Assembly (NCBI GenBank): GCA_000421065.1
Contig: ATWD01000001.1
Coordinates: forward strand, 4,208,001 to 4,272,000
Source: Acidobacteriaceae bacterium TAA 166
Lineage (GTDB): Bacteria > Acidobacteriota > Terriglobia > Terriglobales > Acidobacteriaceae
Direction: 5' to 3'
DNA: 64,000 bases
The translations under genes were made by a program, and so were the position numbers. Positions within the stretch are counted from its first letter, which is position 1, and the number at the start of each line of letters is the position of its first letter. Under the pieces are notes generated by a model. It had not been told where the DNA came from and did not search any database. It worked only from the letters and a program-made list of their open reading frames with translations. This document shows, one piece after another, positions 8,350 through 17,193 of the stretch.

Positions 8350-9300
8350 ATGATTACGACTGTCAAACCGCTCGGCTCGACCCTGATGGAACGCATCGGC
8401 AATACGCCGTTGATCCGTCTGGAGGGCCTGCTTGCGCATCTGGGCGAGGCCGGGCAGGAGATTCAGATTCTGGGCAAGGCGGAGTGGGCGAATCCCGGCG
8501 GCTCGGTGAAGGACCGCGCGGCGTCGGCGATTGTGAGCGACGCGTTGAAGCGTGGAGTGATTGGCAATGGAAAAGGCCTGCTCGACGCTACGAGCGGAAA
8601 TACGGGAATTGCGTATGCCATGCTGGGGGCGGCGCTGGGGTTTCCGGTGACGCTGTGCATGCCTTCGAATGTGTCTCCGGAGCGGAAGAAGTATCTGGCG
8701 GCGTATGGCGCGGAGATTGTATGGACGAGTCCGGCGGATGGATCGGATGGGGCGATCCGCAAGGCGCGGGCGATGTCGGCGGCGGAGCCGGACCGTTACT
8801 ATTACGCGGATCAGTACTCCAACGAGGAGAACTGGCGGGCGCACTACCGCACGACCGCGGAAGAGATCTGGCGTCAGACCGAGGGGCAGGTGACGCACTT
8901 TGTGGCGGGTCTGGGGACTTCGGGGACGTTTATGGGAACGACGCGGCGGCTGAAGGAGCTTAACCCGGCGGTCCAGTGCCTCTCGATGCAGCCGGACTCG
9001 GCGTTCAACGGGCTGGAGGGACTGAAGCATATGGCGACTGCGATTGTGCCGAAGATCTATGATCCTTCGCTGGCCGATGGGAACATCGACATGGATACTG
9101 AGGTCGCGTACAAGACAGCTCGGATGCTGGGGCGAAGGCATGGATTGCTGGTGGGGATCTCGGCTGCGGCTGCCGTGGCTGCCGCGGTGGAGGTGGCTGA
9201 GCGGGAGGCAGGTGCGGGACGAGAGGCTGTGATTGTGACGATTCTGCCGGATGCGGCGGAGAAGTATATGAGCGACCGTTTCTGGCAGGAACAGGACTGA
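8350..9300 (+). CDS. cysM: Cysteine synthase, CysM-like
   Basis: 316-residue PLP-dependent beta-substituting enzyme of the O-acetylserine sulfhydrylase family; makes cysteine from an activated serine and a sulfur donor. PLP Lys is K54 in NPGGSVKDRA; TSGNTG binds the substrate carboxylate and GLGTSGT the PLP phosphate. The ATG at 8350 follows GGGGGA and gives a normal N terminus; the frame is open to 8293. Downstream are a JAMM peptidase, a ubiquitin-like carrier and a ThiF/rhodanese activator. That set matches the mycobacterial CysM/Mec/CysO/MoeZ route, so the sulfur donor is probably a carrier thiocarboxylate rather than free sulfide. That assignment comes from context. Confidence 0.92.
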   Translation: MITTVKPLGSTLMERIGNTPLIRLEGLLAHLGEAGQEIQILGKAEWANPGGSVKDRAASAIVSDALKRGVIGNGKGLLDATSGNTGIAYAMLGAALGFPVTLCMPSNVSPERKKYLAAYGAEIVWTSPADGSDGAIRKARAMSAAEPDRYYYADQYSNEENWRAHYRTTAEEIWRQTEGQVTHFVAGLGTSGTFMGTTRRLKELNPAVQCLSMQPDSAFNGLEGLKHMATAIVPKIYDPSLADGNIDMDTEVAYKTARMLGRRHGLLVGISAAAAVAAAVEVAEREAGAGREAVIVTILPDAAEKYMSDRFWQEQD

Positions 9301-9318
9301 GAGATTTCAAGGGAGTTT

Positions 9319-9804
9319 ATGCTGCATATCGATTATGCCAACTACGAGGCTCTGCGCGCGCACGGTGAGGAGACCTATCCGCACGAGTGCTGCGGCGTGT
9401 TGCTGGGCAAGAGCGACGCCAAGGGGAATCATGTGAAGCAGATTGTGCGCGCGGGTAATACCCGCACGGATTCGGCGCACAACCGCTACAACATCGCGCC
9501 GCAGGAGTTGGTGAAGATTCAGCGGCAGGCGCGGGGGCTGGATATCGTGGGGTTTTATCACTCGCATCCGGATCATCCGGCGCAGTGGTCGGCGACGGAT
9601 TTTGCCGAGGCGCACTGGATGGGCTGCTCCTATGTGATTACGGCGGTGGCGAAGGGCAAGGCCGAGGTAACGAACTCCTTTCTGCTGACCGGAAGCAGCG
9701 AGGAGGACAAGAGGTTTGTCGATCAGGCGATCGAGATCGACGTGAAGGCTGCGGGTGCAGGTGTATCCGCAGAGGAAGAAACTGAATTGAAAGGTCAGGC
9801 ATGA
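9319..9804 (+). CDS. mec: JAMM/Mov34 metallopeptidase, Mec-like
   Basis: 161 residues, essentially a bare MPN+ domain. The JAMM motif is intact: E23 (HECCG), H81, H83 and D94 in HSHPDHPAQWSATD with the catalytic S91. In Mycobacterium the equivalent zinc peptidase (Mec) releases cysteine from the CysO-cysteine adduct. In the Pseudomonas QbsD/QbsE system a JAMM peptidase trims residues beyond the carrier's Gly-Gly. Both roles are plausible here, because the next gene encodes a carrier with a C-terminal extension. It starts 18 bases after cysM, and its stop overlaps the next start (ATGA). Confidence 0.9.
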   Translation: MLHIDYANYEALRAHGEETYPHECCGVLLGKSDAKGNHVKQIVRAGNTRTDSAHNRYNIAPQELVKIQRQARGLDIVGFYHSHPDHPAQWSATDFAEAHWMGCSYVITAVAKGKAEVTNSFLLTGSSEEDKRFVDQAIEIDVKAAGAGVSAEEETELKGQA

Positions 9805-10121
9805 ATATTCACATCCCTACACCGCTCCGCACGTATACGGCGGGAGCCGAGACGGTGAGCGTCCCCGGCGCGACTGTCGCCGAGGTCTTTTCGAACCTCA
9901 CTACCGAGTATCCGGAGCTAAAGCAGCAGCTCTTTTCAAACGACGGCAAGCTGCGCTCGTTCGTGAACGTGTATCTGAACGACGAAGATCTGCGCTATCT
10001 GCCGGAGAAGGAAGCCACGACGGTCGCCCAGGCCGATGAGCTGACCATTATCCCTTCTATCGCCGGCGGTGCCGACCGCATGGCCGAATGCGTTTGTTGT
10101 AGCTGTTGTTCTCTCCTCTAG
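9801..10121 (+). CDS. cysO: Ubiquitin-like sulfur carrier (MoaD/ThiS fold) with Cys-rich tail
   Basis: 106 residues. Residues 1-90 form a beta-grasp MoaD/ThiS domain ending IPSIAGG, the Gly-Gly that is adenylated and thiocarboxylated in this family. Unusually the reading frame goes on for 16 residues after G90, ending CVCCSCCSLL, with five Cys in seven codons. Known carriers of this type end at Gly-Gly or are trimmed to it, so the tail probably has to be removed, most simply by the JAMM peptidase whose gene overlaps this one by 4 bases. The tail codons may also have a regulatory role. The CysO-like role is inferred from the cluster. Confidence 0.85.
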   Translation: MNIHIPTPLRTYTAGAETVSVPGATVAEVFSNLTTEYPELKQQLFSNDGKLRSFVNVYLNDEDLRYLPEKEATTVAQADELTIIPSIAGGADRMAECVCCSCCSLL

Positions 10122-10214
10122 TTTCCCCTGCACAATCTGCCGGTTTTTGAGCCCTGAGTGAAGTTGCGGGCGAGGGATCGCTGTCGTTGCCGGAAGATCA
10201 ACGACTTACGGGGT

Positions 10215-10238
10215 CCGGAAGCCGCTGAGCCCTTCCGG
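10215..10238 (+). promoter_or_regulatory. Stem-loop in the moeZ leader
   Basis: CCGGAAG and CTTCCGG form a 7-bp stem around a 10-base loop, 94 bases after the poly-Cys end of the carrier gene and 48 bases before the moeZ start. There is no U-run, so it is not a classical terminator; it may be a 5'-leader structure or chance. Confidence 0.4.
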
Positions 10239-10286
10239 GGTGAAAAGCATCTAGAATTTAAGAAGTATTTTGAGGAAATCGAAGAT

Positions 10287-11510
10287 ATGCCTACTGCGAT
10301 CGAAGAAGAAGTCCAGCAGCTCCCGAAGCTCTCGAACGAGGAGATTGCACGTTACTCCCGCCATCTGATTCTGCCTGAGGTGGGGATGGAGGGGCAGCAG
10401 AAGCTGAAGGCCGCGAAGGTTCTGTGCGTGGGAACCGGTGGTCTTGGAGCTCCGCTTGCTCTTTACCTGACGGCTGCGGGAGTGGGAACGATCGGGCTGA
10501 TCGACTTTGACGTGGTGGATGAGAGCAATCTGCAGCGGCAGATCATTCACTCGCAGTCGACCGTGGGCATGCTGAAGGTGGACTCGGCCGAGCGGATGCT
10601 GAAGGGGCTGAACAAGAACGTCAAGGTCGTGAAGCACAATACGATGCTGACCTCGGCGAATGCTCTGGAGATCTTCAAAGACTACGACGTGATTGCGGAC
10701 GGCACCGACAACTTCCAGACGCGGTACCTGGTGAACGATGCCTGCGTGCTGACGGGTAAGCCGAATGCGTATGGCTCGATCTTCCGGTTCGAGGGGCAGG
10801 CTTCGGTCTTCGCGACCGAAGAAGGACCATGCTATCGCTGCCTGTATCCGGAGCCGCCACCGCCGGGGCTGGTGCCTTCGTGCGCGGAGGGTGGAGTTCT
10901 GGGAATTCTACCGGGCCTCGTCGGCGTGATTCAGGCGACCGAGGTGATCAAGCTGATCCTGGGGATCGGCGAGCCGCTGGTAGGACGTCTGCTGCTGGTG
11001 GACGCGCTGGGGATGAACTTCCGCACGCTGAAGCTGAGGAAGAATCCGAACTGCCCGGCCTGCGGGACGCACGAGATCAAGGAGCTGATCGACTATGACC
11101 AGTTCTGCGGGATCGAGAAGCCGACGTCGGTGGGGCCGCTGGAGGTCTCGCGCGACAAGGCTGTCGCCGACGCCGCGGTGGTGGATGGGATTCCTCAGAT
11201 CTCAGTGGAGGAGCTGAAGAAGAAGCTCGATGCGAAGGCGGATATCTTCGTTCTCGACGTGCGCGAGCCGCATGAGTATCCGATTGCGAATCTTGGGGCT
11301 CCGCTGATTCCGGTGGGGACGATCGAGTCACGCATCGGCGAGATTGCCGGGCACAAGAACGATGAGGTGATCGTGCACTGCCGTTCGGGAGCGCGCAGCC
11401 AGAAGGCGGCGCTGGCGCTGAAGGCGGCCGGGTTCACGAATGTGCATAATTTGACCGGAGGGATTCTGGCCTGGGCGGAGAAGATCGATCCTTCGATGCC
11501 GAAGTATTAA
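10287..11510 (+). CDS. moeZ: MoeZ-like adenylyltransferase/sulfurtransferase
   Basis: 407 residues. An N-terminal E1-like ThiF/MoeB domain (about 15-260) has the ATP-binding GTGGLGAP and zinc-binding CxxC pairs (CYRC near 190, CPAC near 255). A C-terminal rhodanese domain (about 305-405) has the catalytic loop HCRSGARS with C365. It adenylates the Gly-Gly end of a ubiquitin-like carrier and passes sulfur to it from the rhodanese persulfide. ATG 10287 is preceded by GAGGA at 10 bases; an open frame back to 10158 does not resemble the family. It is the last gene of the cysM-mec-cysO group, after a 165-base leader. Confidence 0.93.
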   Translation: MPTAIEEEVQQLPKLSNEEIARYSRHLILPEVGMEGQQKLKAAKVLCVGTGGLGAPLALYLTAAGVGTIGLIDFDVVDESNLQRQIIHSQSTVGMLKVDSAERMLKGLNKNVKVVKHNTMLTSANALEIFKDYDVIADGTDNFQTRYLVNDACVLTGKPNAYGSIFRFEGQASVFATEEGPCYRCLYPEPPPPGLVPSCAEGGVLGILPGLVGVIQATEVIKLILGIGEPLVGRLLLVDALGMNFRTLKLRKNPNCPACGTHEIKELIDYDQFCGIEKPTSVGPLEVSRDKAVADAAVVDGIPQISVEELKKKLDAKADIFVLDVREPHEYPIANLGAPLIPVGTIESRIGEIAGHKNDEVIVHCRSGARSQKAALALKAAGFTNVHNLTGGILAWAEKIDPSMPKY

Positions 11511-11514
11511 AGAC

Positions 11515-11702
11515 GATGGCCTGCCGGCCGGCTGCGCGTGGGGCGGTCACTTCGTGACGCGTATACCGGCTTCGCCGTGGTCCTCCCGCTGGTCGGCACA
11601 AAAGTTTGTGCAAGCGACCAGCGGGAGCCTCACCCCGAAGGGGATTGCACCCCACGAAGTGGGCGCTCCACGCGCAGTGGGCCCAGCCGGCAGGCCATCG
11701 TC
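11515..11702. repeat. Palindromic intergenic element, copy 5
   Basis: Starts 4-6 bases after the moeZ stop. The outermost arms are perfect: GACGATGGCCTGCCGGC is mirrored by GCCGGCAGGCCATCGTC. The left subterminal box is GGTCACTTCGTGAC while the right is CCCACGAAGTGGG, so this copy combines the arm types of copies 1 and 2. The core CTCCCGCTGGTCG / CGACCAGCGGGAG shows a compensated T/A to C/G change. Confidence 0.88.
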
Positions 11703-11753
11703 TTCTGTAATGATTGAGAAAAGGGTTCTTGTAGCCCGGGAGTGTTGTCTTCG

Positions 11754-12383
11754 ATGAAGCTGAAGCTGCCTGAGGGAGATTTCAAGGCTTACCTGTTTGA
11801 TTGCGATGGGACGATTGCGGACTCGATGCCGCTGCACTACATCGCGTGGAAGAGCGTGCTGGCGGAGTGGAGCTGCGAGTTTGAAGAGAAGCTGTTCTAC
11901 GCCTGGGGCGGGATGCCGGTGGTGGAGATTATCTCCACCTTGAACGAGCGGAACGGCCTGGCAATGCCGGTGATCGAGATTCAGCGGCGCAAGGAGGAGC
12001 TGTTCTACGAGAATCTTCCCAAGCTGAGGGCGGTGCCGGAGGTCCTGGAGCATATTCATGCGCGGCATGGCGAGATTCCGTTTGCGGTGGTCTCGGGGAG
12101 CACGCAGGATTCGGTGCGGGCCTCGCTGCGGTCGCTGAATCTTCTGGACCGTTTTGAGACGCTGGTGTGCGCGGGGGATTACAAGCGCGGCAAGCCGCAT
12201 CCGGAGCCGTTTCTGATGGCGGCGGAGAGGCTCGGAATCGAGCCTGAACATTGTCTGGTGTTTGAGGATACGCAGATGGGGATCGATGCGGCGACGGCCG
12301 CGGGGATGGCCTCGGTGCGGGTTCCGGCGCCGTGGGAGCGGGACCGCGCGGAGCTGGCGGAGGCGGCAGTGGGAAACCTGTGA
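11754..12383 (+). CDS. HAD-superfamily hydrolase, beta-phosphoglucomutase-like
   Basis: 209-residue subfamily IA HAD phosphatase. Motif I is FDCDGT (nucleophile and acid Asp), motif II VVSGST, motif III the Lys in RGKPHPEPF, and motif IV FEDTQMGIDAA. A helical cap sits between motifs I and II. It acts on a small phosphorylated metabolite; related enzymes include fructose-1-phosphate phosphatase (YqaB) and beta-phosphoglucomutase. ATG 11754 follows GGGAG at 11 bases; an alternative GTG/TTG start lies 3-4 codons upstream. The stop falls inside a 20-bp direct repeat shared with the DNA just downstream. Confidence 0.88.
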   Translation: MKLKLPEGDFKAYLFDCDGTIADSMPLHYIAWKSVLAEWSCEFEEKLFYAWGGMPVVEIISTLNERNGLAMPVIEIQRRKEELFYENLPKLRAVPEVLEHIHARHGEIPFAVVSGSTQDSVRASLRSLNLLDRFETLVCAGDYKRGKPHPEPFLMAAERLGIEPEHCLVFEDTQMGIDAATAAGMASVRVPAPWERDRAELAEAAVGNL

Positions 12384-12412
12384 GCCTGCGTTGCGGCAGT
12401 GGGGACCCTGTG
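12363..12412 (+). repeat. 20-bp imperfect direct repeat at the HAD gene end
   Basis: GCGGCAGTGGGAAACCTGTG (12363-12382) recurs as GCGGCAGTGGGGACCCTGTG (12393-12412), 18 of 20 identical. The first copy encodes the last residues and stop of the HAD gene; the second lies in the leader of tRNA-Thr. Confidence 0.7.
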
Positions 12413-12501
12413 CTAAAGTTAGGTCTGCGGCGCACTCTGCGCAAAGCCATGCTGCGCGTCGGCCAGCAGGTGCTACCAGGGAGCAAGACAAGGCTGTTTG
12501 G

Positions 12502-12577
12502 GCTGGCGTAGCTCAGCTGGTAGAGCATCTGATTTGTAATCAGAGGGTCGGGGGTTCAAGTCCCTTCGCCAGCTCCA
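12502..12577 (+). tRNA. tRNA-Thr (anticodon TGT)
   Basis: 76 nt with encoded CCA. Acceptor GCTGGCG/CGCCAGC, anticodon stem TCTGA/TCAGA around loop TTTGTAA, T-loop GTTCAAGTC. First tRNA of the tuf block; the same isoacceptor opens the E. coli tufB block. Confidence 0.97.
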
Positions 12578-12750
12578 GTTTCCACTCAGCCGTGGACGAG
12601 ATTGGATTTGGTTGTACTGTCGGGCCGTTCTGGCCATGCAGAACTCCGGAGACTTCTTCAGAGGTGGTAAGCCCCGCTCGATCGGGAGTTGATCGACGGC
12701 GGATTCTGATGGGTTGAAGGGCTGTGTGGAGGGGGCAGGGCAGAAGATGT

Positions 12751-12837
12751 GCACAGGTGGCCGAGTGGTTAATGGCAGCAGACTGTAAATCTGCCGCGCA
12801 ACGCGCTACGGAGGTTCGAATCCTCCCCTGTGCACCA
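12751..12837 (+). tRNA. tRNA-Tyr (anticodon GTA)
   Basis: 87 nt, class II with a long variable arm (CCGCGCAACGCGCTACG region) and encoded CCA. Acceptor GCACAGG/CCTGTGC, anticodon loop CTGTAAA. Confidence 0.97.
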
Positions 12838-12875
12838 TGCAGTTCGAGGTAGGTGTAAAAGACAGGGGAGCGTGA

Positions 12876-13049
12876 GTGGACTTCGGCCCTGCCGGCAGCG
12901 GGAGACTGGTTGTAGCGCTGACGGTTCTCGGAGTTCTGACGATCCTGGCCTGGCAGACGATGGAGCCGGGGAGGTATCGTTCGCTGACGTGGGTTTTGTT
13001 GGGATTTTTTGCCTTTCGCGTAACGCTCGGATGGCTTCGGTCGCGATAG
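12876..13049 (+). CDS. Small membrane protein, 57 aa, between tRNA genes
   Basis: A small gene wedged between tRNA-Tyr and tRNA-Thr. GTG 12876 follows a strong Shine-Dalgarno (AGGGGAG, 5 bases spacing), and a TGA directly upstream in frame fixes the start. Two predicted membrane segments: LVVALTVLGVLTILAW and LTWVLLGFFAFRVTLGW, joined by a short QTMEPGRYRS loop; the C terminus is LRSR. The positive-inside rule suggests both ends are cytoplasmic. I do not recognise a family. The strong ribosome site, two clean hydrophobic segments and preserved frame argue for a real gene. Confidence 0.72.
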   Translation: MDFGPAGSGRLVVALTVLGVLTILAWQTMEPGRYRSLTWVLLGFFAFRVTLGWLRSR

Positions 13050-13105
13050 GATTGTTGAGTAGAAAAGTTTTAGCTAATTTTAGTTTTTAGATTTTTGCAG
13101 TGAAG

Positions 13106-13180
<75 letters not shown>

Positions 13181-13227
13181 GATTTTGGCCGCGCCGGCTT
13201 TGGAATTTGTGGCGGTATGTGGCAGTT

Positions 13228-13302
13228 GCGGGAGTAACTCAGTGGTAGAGTCACAGCCTTCCAAGCTGTTGGTCGCGGGTTCGATTCCCGTCTCCCGCTC
13301 CA
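13228..13302 (+). tRNA. tRNA-Gly (anticodon TCC)
   Basis: 75 nt with CCA. Acceptor GCGGGAG/CTCCCGC, anticodon loop CTTCCAA. It lies 31 bases before the start of the small gene preceding tuf. Confidence 0.97.
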
Positions 13303-13333
13303 GAGTGTTGAAGGTACGCCCGAGGAGAGTTCG

Positions 13334-13651
13334 TTGAGCACGTTGAATGCACAGCCGGCACTTCCGATCGCCGATCCTCTCGGCTTCGGTACGGTGAAGA
13401 CAGCGATCGAATCGTCGTTTTCGACGGGGAAGGTCGCCGATTTCCTCAGGTCGCTCGATCGCCAGGGAGTCCGCATTCGCGAGTTTGAGGATGTGCTTCG
13501 CAGGGGCCTTCTGGGCAAGCCGGCGGCCGCGGCTTATCCCAGCCTTGCGGACGGCGACCAGGGGCAGATTCGCGAGCTTTACCTGGCCAGCCTGGAGCGC
13601 GTCGCTCCTGAGCTTCGACAGAGATTCTTCCGGCTGTACGCGTACTACTGA
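13334..13651 (+). CDS. Hypothetical protein upstream of tuf, 105 aa
   Basis: TTG 13334 is preceded by GAGGAG at a good distance. A soluble, mostly helical protein: an Ala/Pro-rich N terminus, then helices around VADFLRSLDRQGVRIREFEDVLRR, a short loop, and an amphipathic C-terminal helix ending RQRFFRLYAYY. It lies between tRNA-Gly and tuf and may be co-transcribed with them. No family is recognised. The translation-apparatus neighbourhood is suggestive but proves nothing. Confidence 0.65.
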   Translation: MSTLNAQPALPIADPLGFGTVKTAIESSFSTGKVADFLRSLDRQGVRIREFEDVLRRGLLGKPAAAAYPSLADGDQGQIRELYLASLERVAPELRQRFFRLYAYY

Positions 13652-13721
13652 GACGGTTTTGGAAGTTTGATGTGAACCCGGCCGGCGTCAACGCCCGGCC
13701 AACTACGAGACGGAGAGAGCA

Positions 13722-14909
<1,188 letters not shown>

Positions 14910-14966
14910 GTATTACGCGGACGGCGGATGCGCGCATCGCGCGGGTCTGCCGGGGCGGGGTAGAGG

Positions 14967-14997
14967 AGGGCGGCGGGCTTCGGCTCGTCGCCCTTTC
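14967..14997 (+). terminator. Terminator-like hairpin after tuf
   Basis: A 12-bp stem AGGGCGGCGGGC / GCTCGTCGCCCT (two G-U pairs) with a TTCG loop, followed by TTTC. It would separate tuf from rpmG. Confidence 0.65.
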
Positions 14998-15034
14998 GCT
15001 CACGAAACGCTCCCTAAAAAGGAAGATTTCGTGG

Positions 15035-15040
15035 GATAAT
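15035..15040 (+). promoter_or_regulatory. Possible -10 element upstream of rpmG
   Basis: GATAAT within TGGGATAATAATAG lies in AT-richer DNA between the tuf hairpin and rpmG and could serve as a -10 box for rpmG-tRNA(Trp)-secE-nusG-rplK. No convincing -35 is visible. Confidence 0.3.
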
Positions 15041-15202
15041 AATAGCGGATGAGCGTGGCCTGACCGCTCTTCTGTTCCATTGACAATTCAGGAGTTGGTT
15101 GCAGGGACCATAACCCCTGCGTTGCGGCGTGCCGGGGATGTTTTCCGGTAAGCTGCTTGCCAGCCGAGGTGGCTGGCCACGTTCGAAGGAGACGAAACGA
15201 CA

Positions 15203-15352
15203 ATGCGCGAGATTATTACCCTCCAGTGCCCCGAGTGCAAGAACCGGAACTACTCGACCACCAAAAACAAGAAGACGACCACGGGCCGGCTCGAGTTCTC
15301 GAAGTTCTGTAACACCTGCCGGAAGCATACGGCCCACAAAGAGACCAAGTAG
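15203..15352 (+). CDS. rpmG: Ribosomal protein L33
   Basis: A 49-residue large-subunit protein. The zinc-ribbon form is complete: CPEC near residue 9 and CNTC near 37, with the typical RNYSTTKNK in between and a HKETK end. AAGGAGA precedes the ATG. It sits directly before tRNA-Trp and secE, its usual place in many bacteria. Confidence 0.97.
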   Translation: MREIITLQCPECKNRNYSTTKNKKTTTGRLEFSKFCNTCRKHTAHKETK

Positions 15353-15412
15353 GACTGGCCGTCCAGGCGGAAGCGCTTCGCGCCGATGTTCCTGGACGAA
15401 GGGTCGCTCCAT

Positions 15413-15488
15413 GGGGGAGTAAGCTCAACGGTTAAACTGTCGGTCTCCAAAACCGAACTTCTCGGTTCGAATCCGAGCTCCCCCGCCA
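15413..15488 (+). tRNA. tRNA-Trp (anticodon CCA)
   Basis: 76 nt with CCA. Acceptor GGGGGAG/CTCCCCC, anticodon stem TCGGT/ACCGA around CTCCAAA. Located between rpmG and secE. Confidence 0.97.
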
Positions 15489-15570
15489 TCCTGATCGCAG
15501 ATTGTTTCAGAGCGCAGGCTGGCAACAAGAAGATGTTGGATGTGTGTCACACAGGATTTGAGGCGTCGTT

Positions 15571-15831
15571 ATGGCCAAGACAGTAGCGGTAGCGGAGCAG
15601 CAGGGAAACGCCGGATTGCAGCAGGTGAAGGCGCTGCCGGAGCGCGTCAACAGTTTTTTGAAGGACGTTCGCAGCGAGATGCGCAAGGTTGTGTGGCCGT
15701 CGCGCGCTGAGGTGCAGTCGACGACGACGGTGGTCATCGTAACCGTCTTTGTCTTCGCGGCGTACTTCTGGCTGGTGGACAACGTGATCGGCCGCGCCGT
15801 CGAGGCTGTGCTGGGCGTAGCCGCAAAGTAG
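15571..15831 (+). CDS. secE: Protein translocase subunit SecE
   Basis: 86 residues, the short single-membrane-span form. The conserved cytoplasmic amphipathic segment (FLKDVRSEMRKVVWPSRAE) precedes one transmembrane helix (TTVVIVTVFVFAAYFWLVD). It is an essential part of the SecYEG channel in the inner membrane. It sits between tRNA-Trp and nusG as in most bacteria. Confidence 0.96.
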   Translation: MAKTVAVAEQQGNAGLQQVKALPERVNSFLKDVRSEMRKVVWPSRAEVQSTTTVVIVTVFVFAAYFWLVDNVIGRAVEAVLGVAAK

Positions 15832-15918
15832 AGATTGCCTGGCGGCCGAAGAGGCGATTGAGCCGGATTTGCGCCGGCGATGTAGAGATCTGAAACGATG
15901 CATGAAGAAGGCATAAGC

Positions 15919-16554
15919 ATGGCGGAAGAGCAGCAGAATCCGGAAGAGCAGAACCCCGACGTCCTGGGCGCAGGCGCCGAGGAGTCGGCCGAGCAGCTGG
16001 CTCCGCCGGTTAACGAGAACTTCAAGTGGTACATCATCCACGCCTACTCGGGGTTTGAGCGCAAGGTGCGCGAGTCGCTCGAGAGCCGCATCACTGCCTT
16101 CGGCCTCGAGAACAAGATCGGTCGCATCATGATTCCGACCGAACCGGTGACGGAGCTTCGCAACGGCAAGAAGTACACGATCGAGCGGGTCTTCCTTCCC
16201 GGCTATGTGCTGATCGAGATGGATCTCGATAACGATCTGTGGCATGTGATCAAGAACACGCCGCGGGTGACGGGCTTTCTGGGAACCGGGGATAACCCGG
16301 TGGCGCTGTCGGAGCAGGAGGTCAGCTCGATTCTTTTCCGCTCCGATGTCTCCAAGGAGAAGCCAAGCCTCAAGATCAAGTTCGACAGGGGCGAGCAGGT
16401 CCGGATCAACGAGGGCCCGTTTGCGAACTTCACCGGAGCGGTGGACGAGATTAACGAGGACAAGCAGACGCTCAAGGTGATGGTCAGCATCTTCGGACGT
16501 TCCACTCCGGTCGAGATCGAGTTCTCGAAGGTGGACAAGGTTCTGGACGAGTAG
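15919..16554 (+). CDS. nusG: Transcription termination/antitermination factor NusG
   Basis: 211 residues. After a 35-residue acidic Glu/Gln-rich extension comes the NGN domain (WYIIHAYSGFERKV, then RVFLPGYVLIEM) and a C-terminal KOW domain (GEQVRINEGPFANFTGAVDE). It binds RNA polymerase and links it to Rho or the ribosome. ATG 15919 follows GAAGG at about 8 bases; an ATG 7 codons upstream lacks a site. The acidic leader is longer than in E. coli NusG. Confidence 0.96.
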   Translation: MAEEQQNPEEQNPDVLGAGAEESAEQLAPPVNENFKWYIIHAYSGFERKVRESLESRITAFGLENKIGRIMIPTEPVTELRNGKKYTIERVFLPGYVLIEMDLDNDLWHVIKNTPRVTGFLGTGDNPVALSEQEVSSILFRSDVSKEKPSLKIKFDRGEQVRINEGPFANFTGAVDEINEDKQTLKVMVSIFGRSTPVEIEFSKVDKVLDE

Positions 16555-16659
16555 TTTTCGGCCGCGGAGTTTCAGCGGCTTGAAGTGAGTTTGGATTTAA
16601 AAATCAGGCGGGAGGGCCGCGAGGCCACCGCTCAAGAAAGCGTAAGAGGATTTACCCCA

Positions 16660-17097
16660 ATGGCACCGAAGAAGATTACTGGATACGTCAAGCTTCAGAT
16701 CATGGCGGGCAAGGCTACGCCTGCTCCTCCGGTCGGCCCTGCGCTCGGTCAGGCGCAGGTCAATATCATGGAGTTCTGCAAGCAGTTCAACGAGCGCACG
16801 AGCAAGGACCCGGCGCTGACCGGCCTCACGGTTCCGGTCGTGATCTCGGTCTATGCCGACCGCACCTTCAGCTTCGTGACCAAGACGCCTCCGGCTCCGG
16901 TGCTTCTGCTGAAGGCAGCCGGCGTCGAGAAGGGCTCAGGCACTCCCAACAAGGAGAAGAAGGGCAAGGTCACCGAGAAACAGATCCTCGAGATCGCCAA
17001 GCAGAAGATGCCGGACATGAATGCTGCTTCGGTGGAGGCTGCGGCGAAGACGATTCGCGGAACCGCCCGTTCGATGGGCATCGACGTCGTCGCTTAG
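16660..17097 (+). CDS. rplK: Ribosomal protein L11
   Basis: 145 residues, normal length. The N-terminal domain starts [11 protein letters not shown] with the Pro-rich [10 protein letters not shown] linker to the thiostrepton/GTPase region; the C-terminal RNA-binding domain ends [19 protein letters not shown] lies 9 bases before ATG 16660. Normally rplA follows at once; here the operon ends in a strong terminator and no rplA is present in the window. Confidence 0.98.
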   Translation: MAPKKITGYVKLQIMAGKATPAPPVGPALGQAQVNIMEFCKQFNERTSKDPALTGLTVPVVISVYADRTFSFVTKTPPAPVLLLKAAGVEKGSGTPNKEKKGKVTEKQILEIAKQKMPDMNAASVEAAAKTIRGTARSMGIDVVA

Positions 17098-17116
17098 TTT
17101 GCTTTGATAGAGTTTG

Positions 17117-17152
17117 ATGAGAAGGGCGTGGCTTTGGCCACGCCCTTCTCAT
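17117..17152 (+). terminator. Strong hairpin after rplK
   Basis: A perfect 14-bp stem GAGAAGGGCGTGGC / GCCACGCCCTTCTC with a TTTG loop, extended by two A-T pairs. There is no long U-run, but the stability and the position 20 bases after the rplK stop make it the likely end of the secE-nusG-rplK transcript. Confidence 0.85.
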
Positions 17153-17193
17153 TCTGGATAAGAAAACGTCTGGTTTGGACGTAGGACGGGCGC

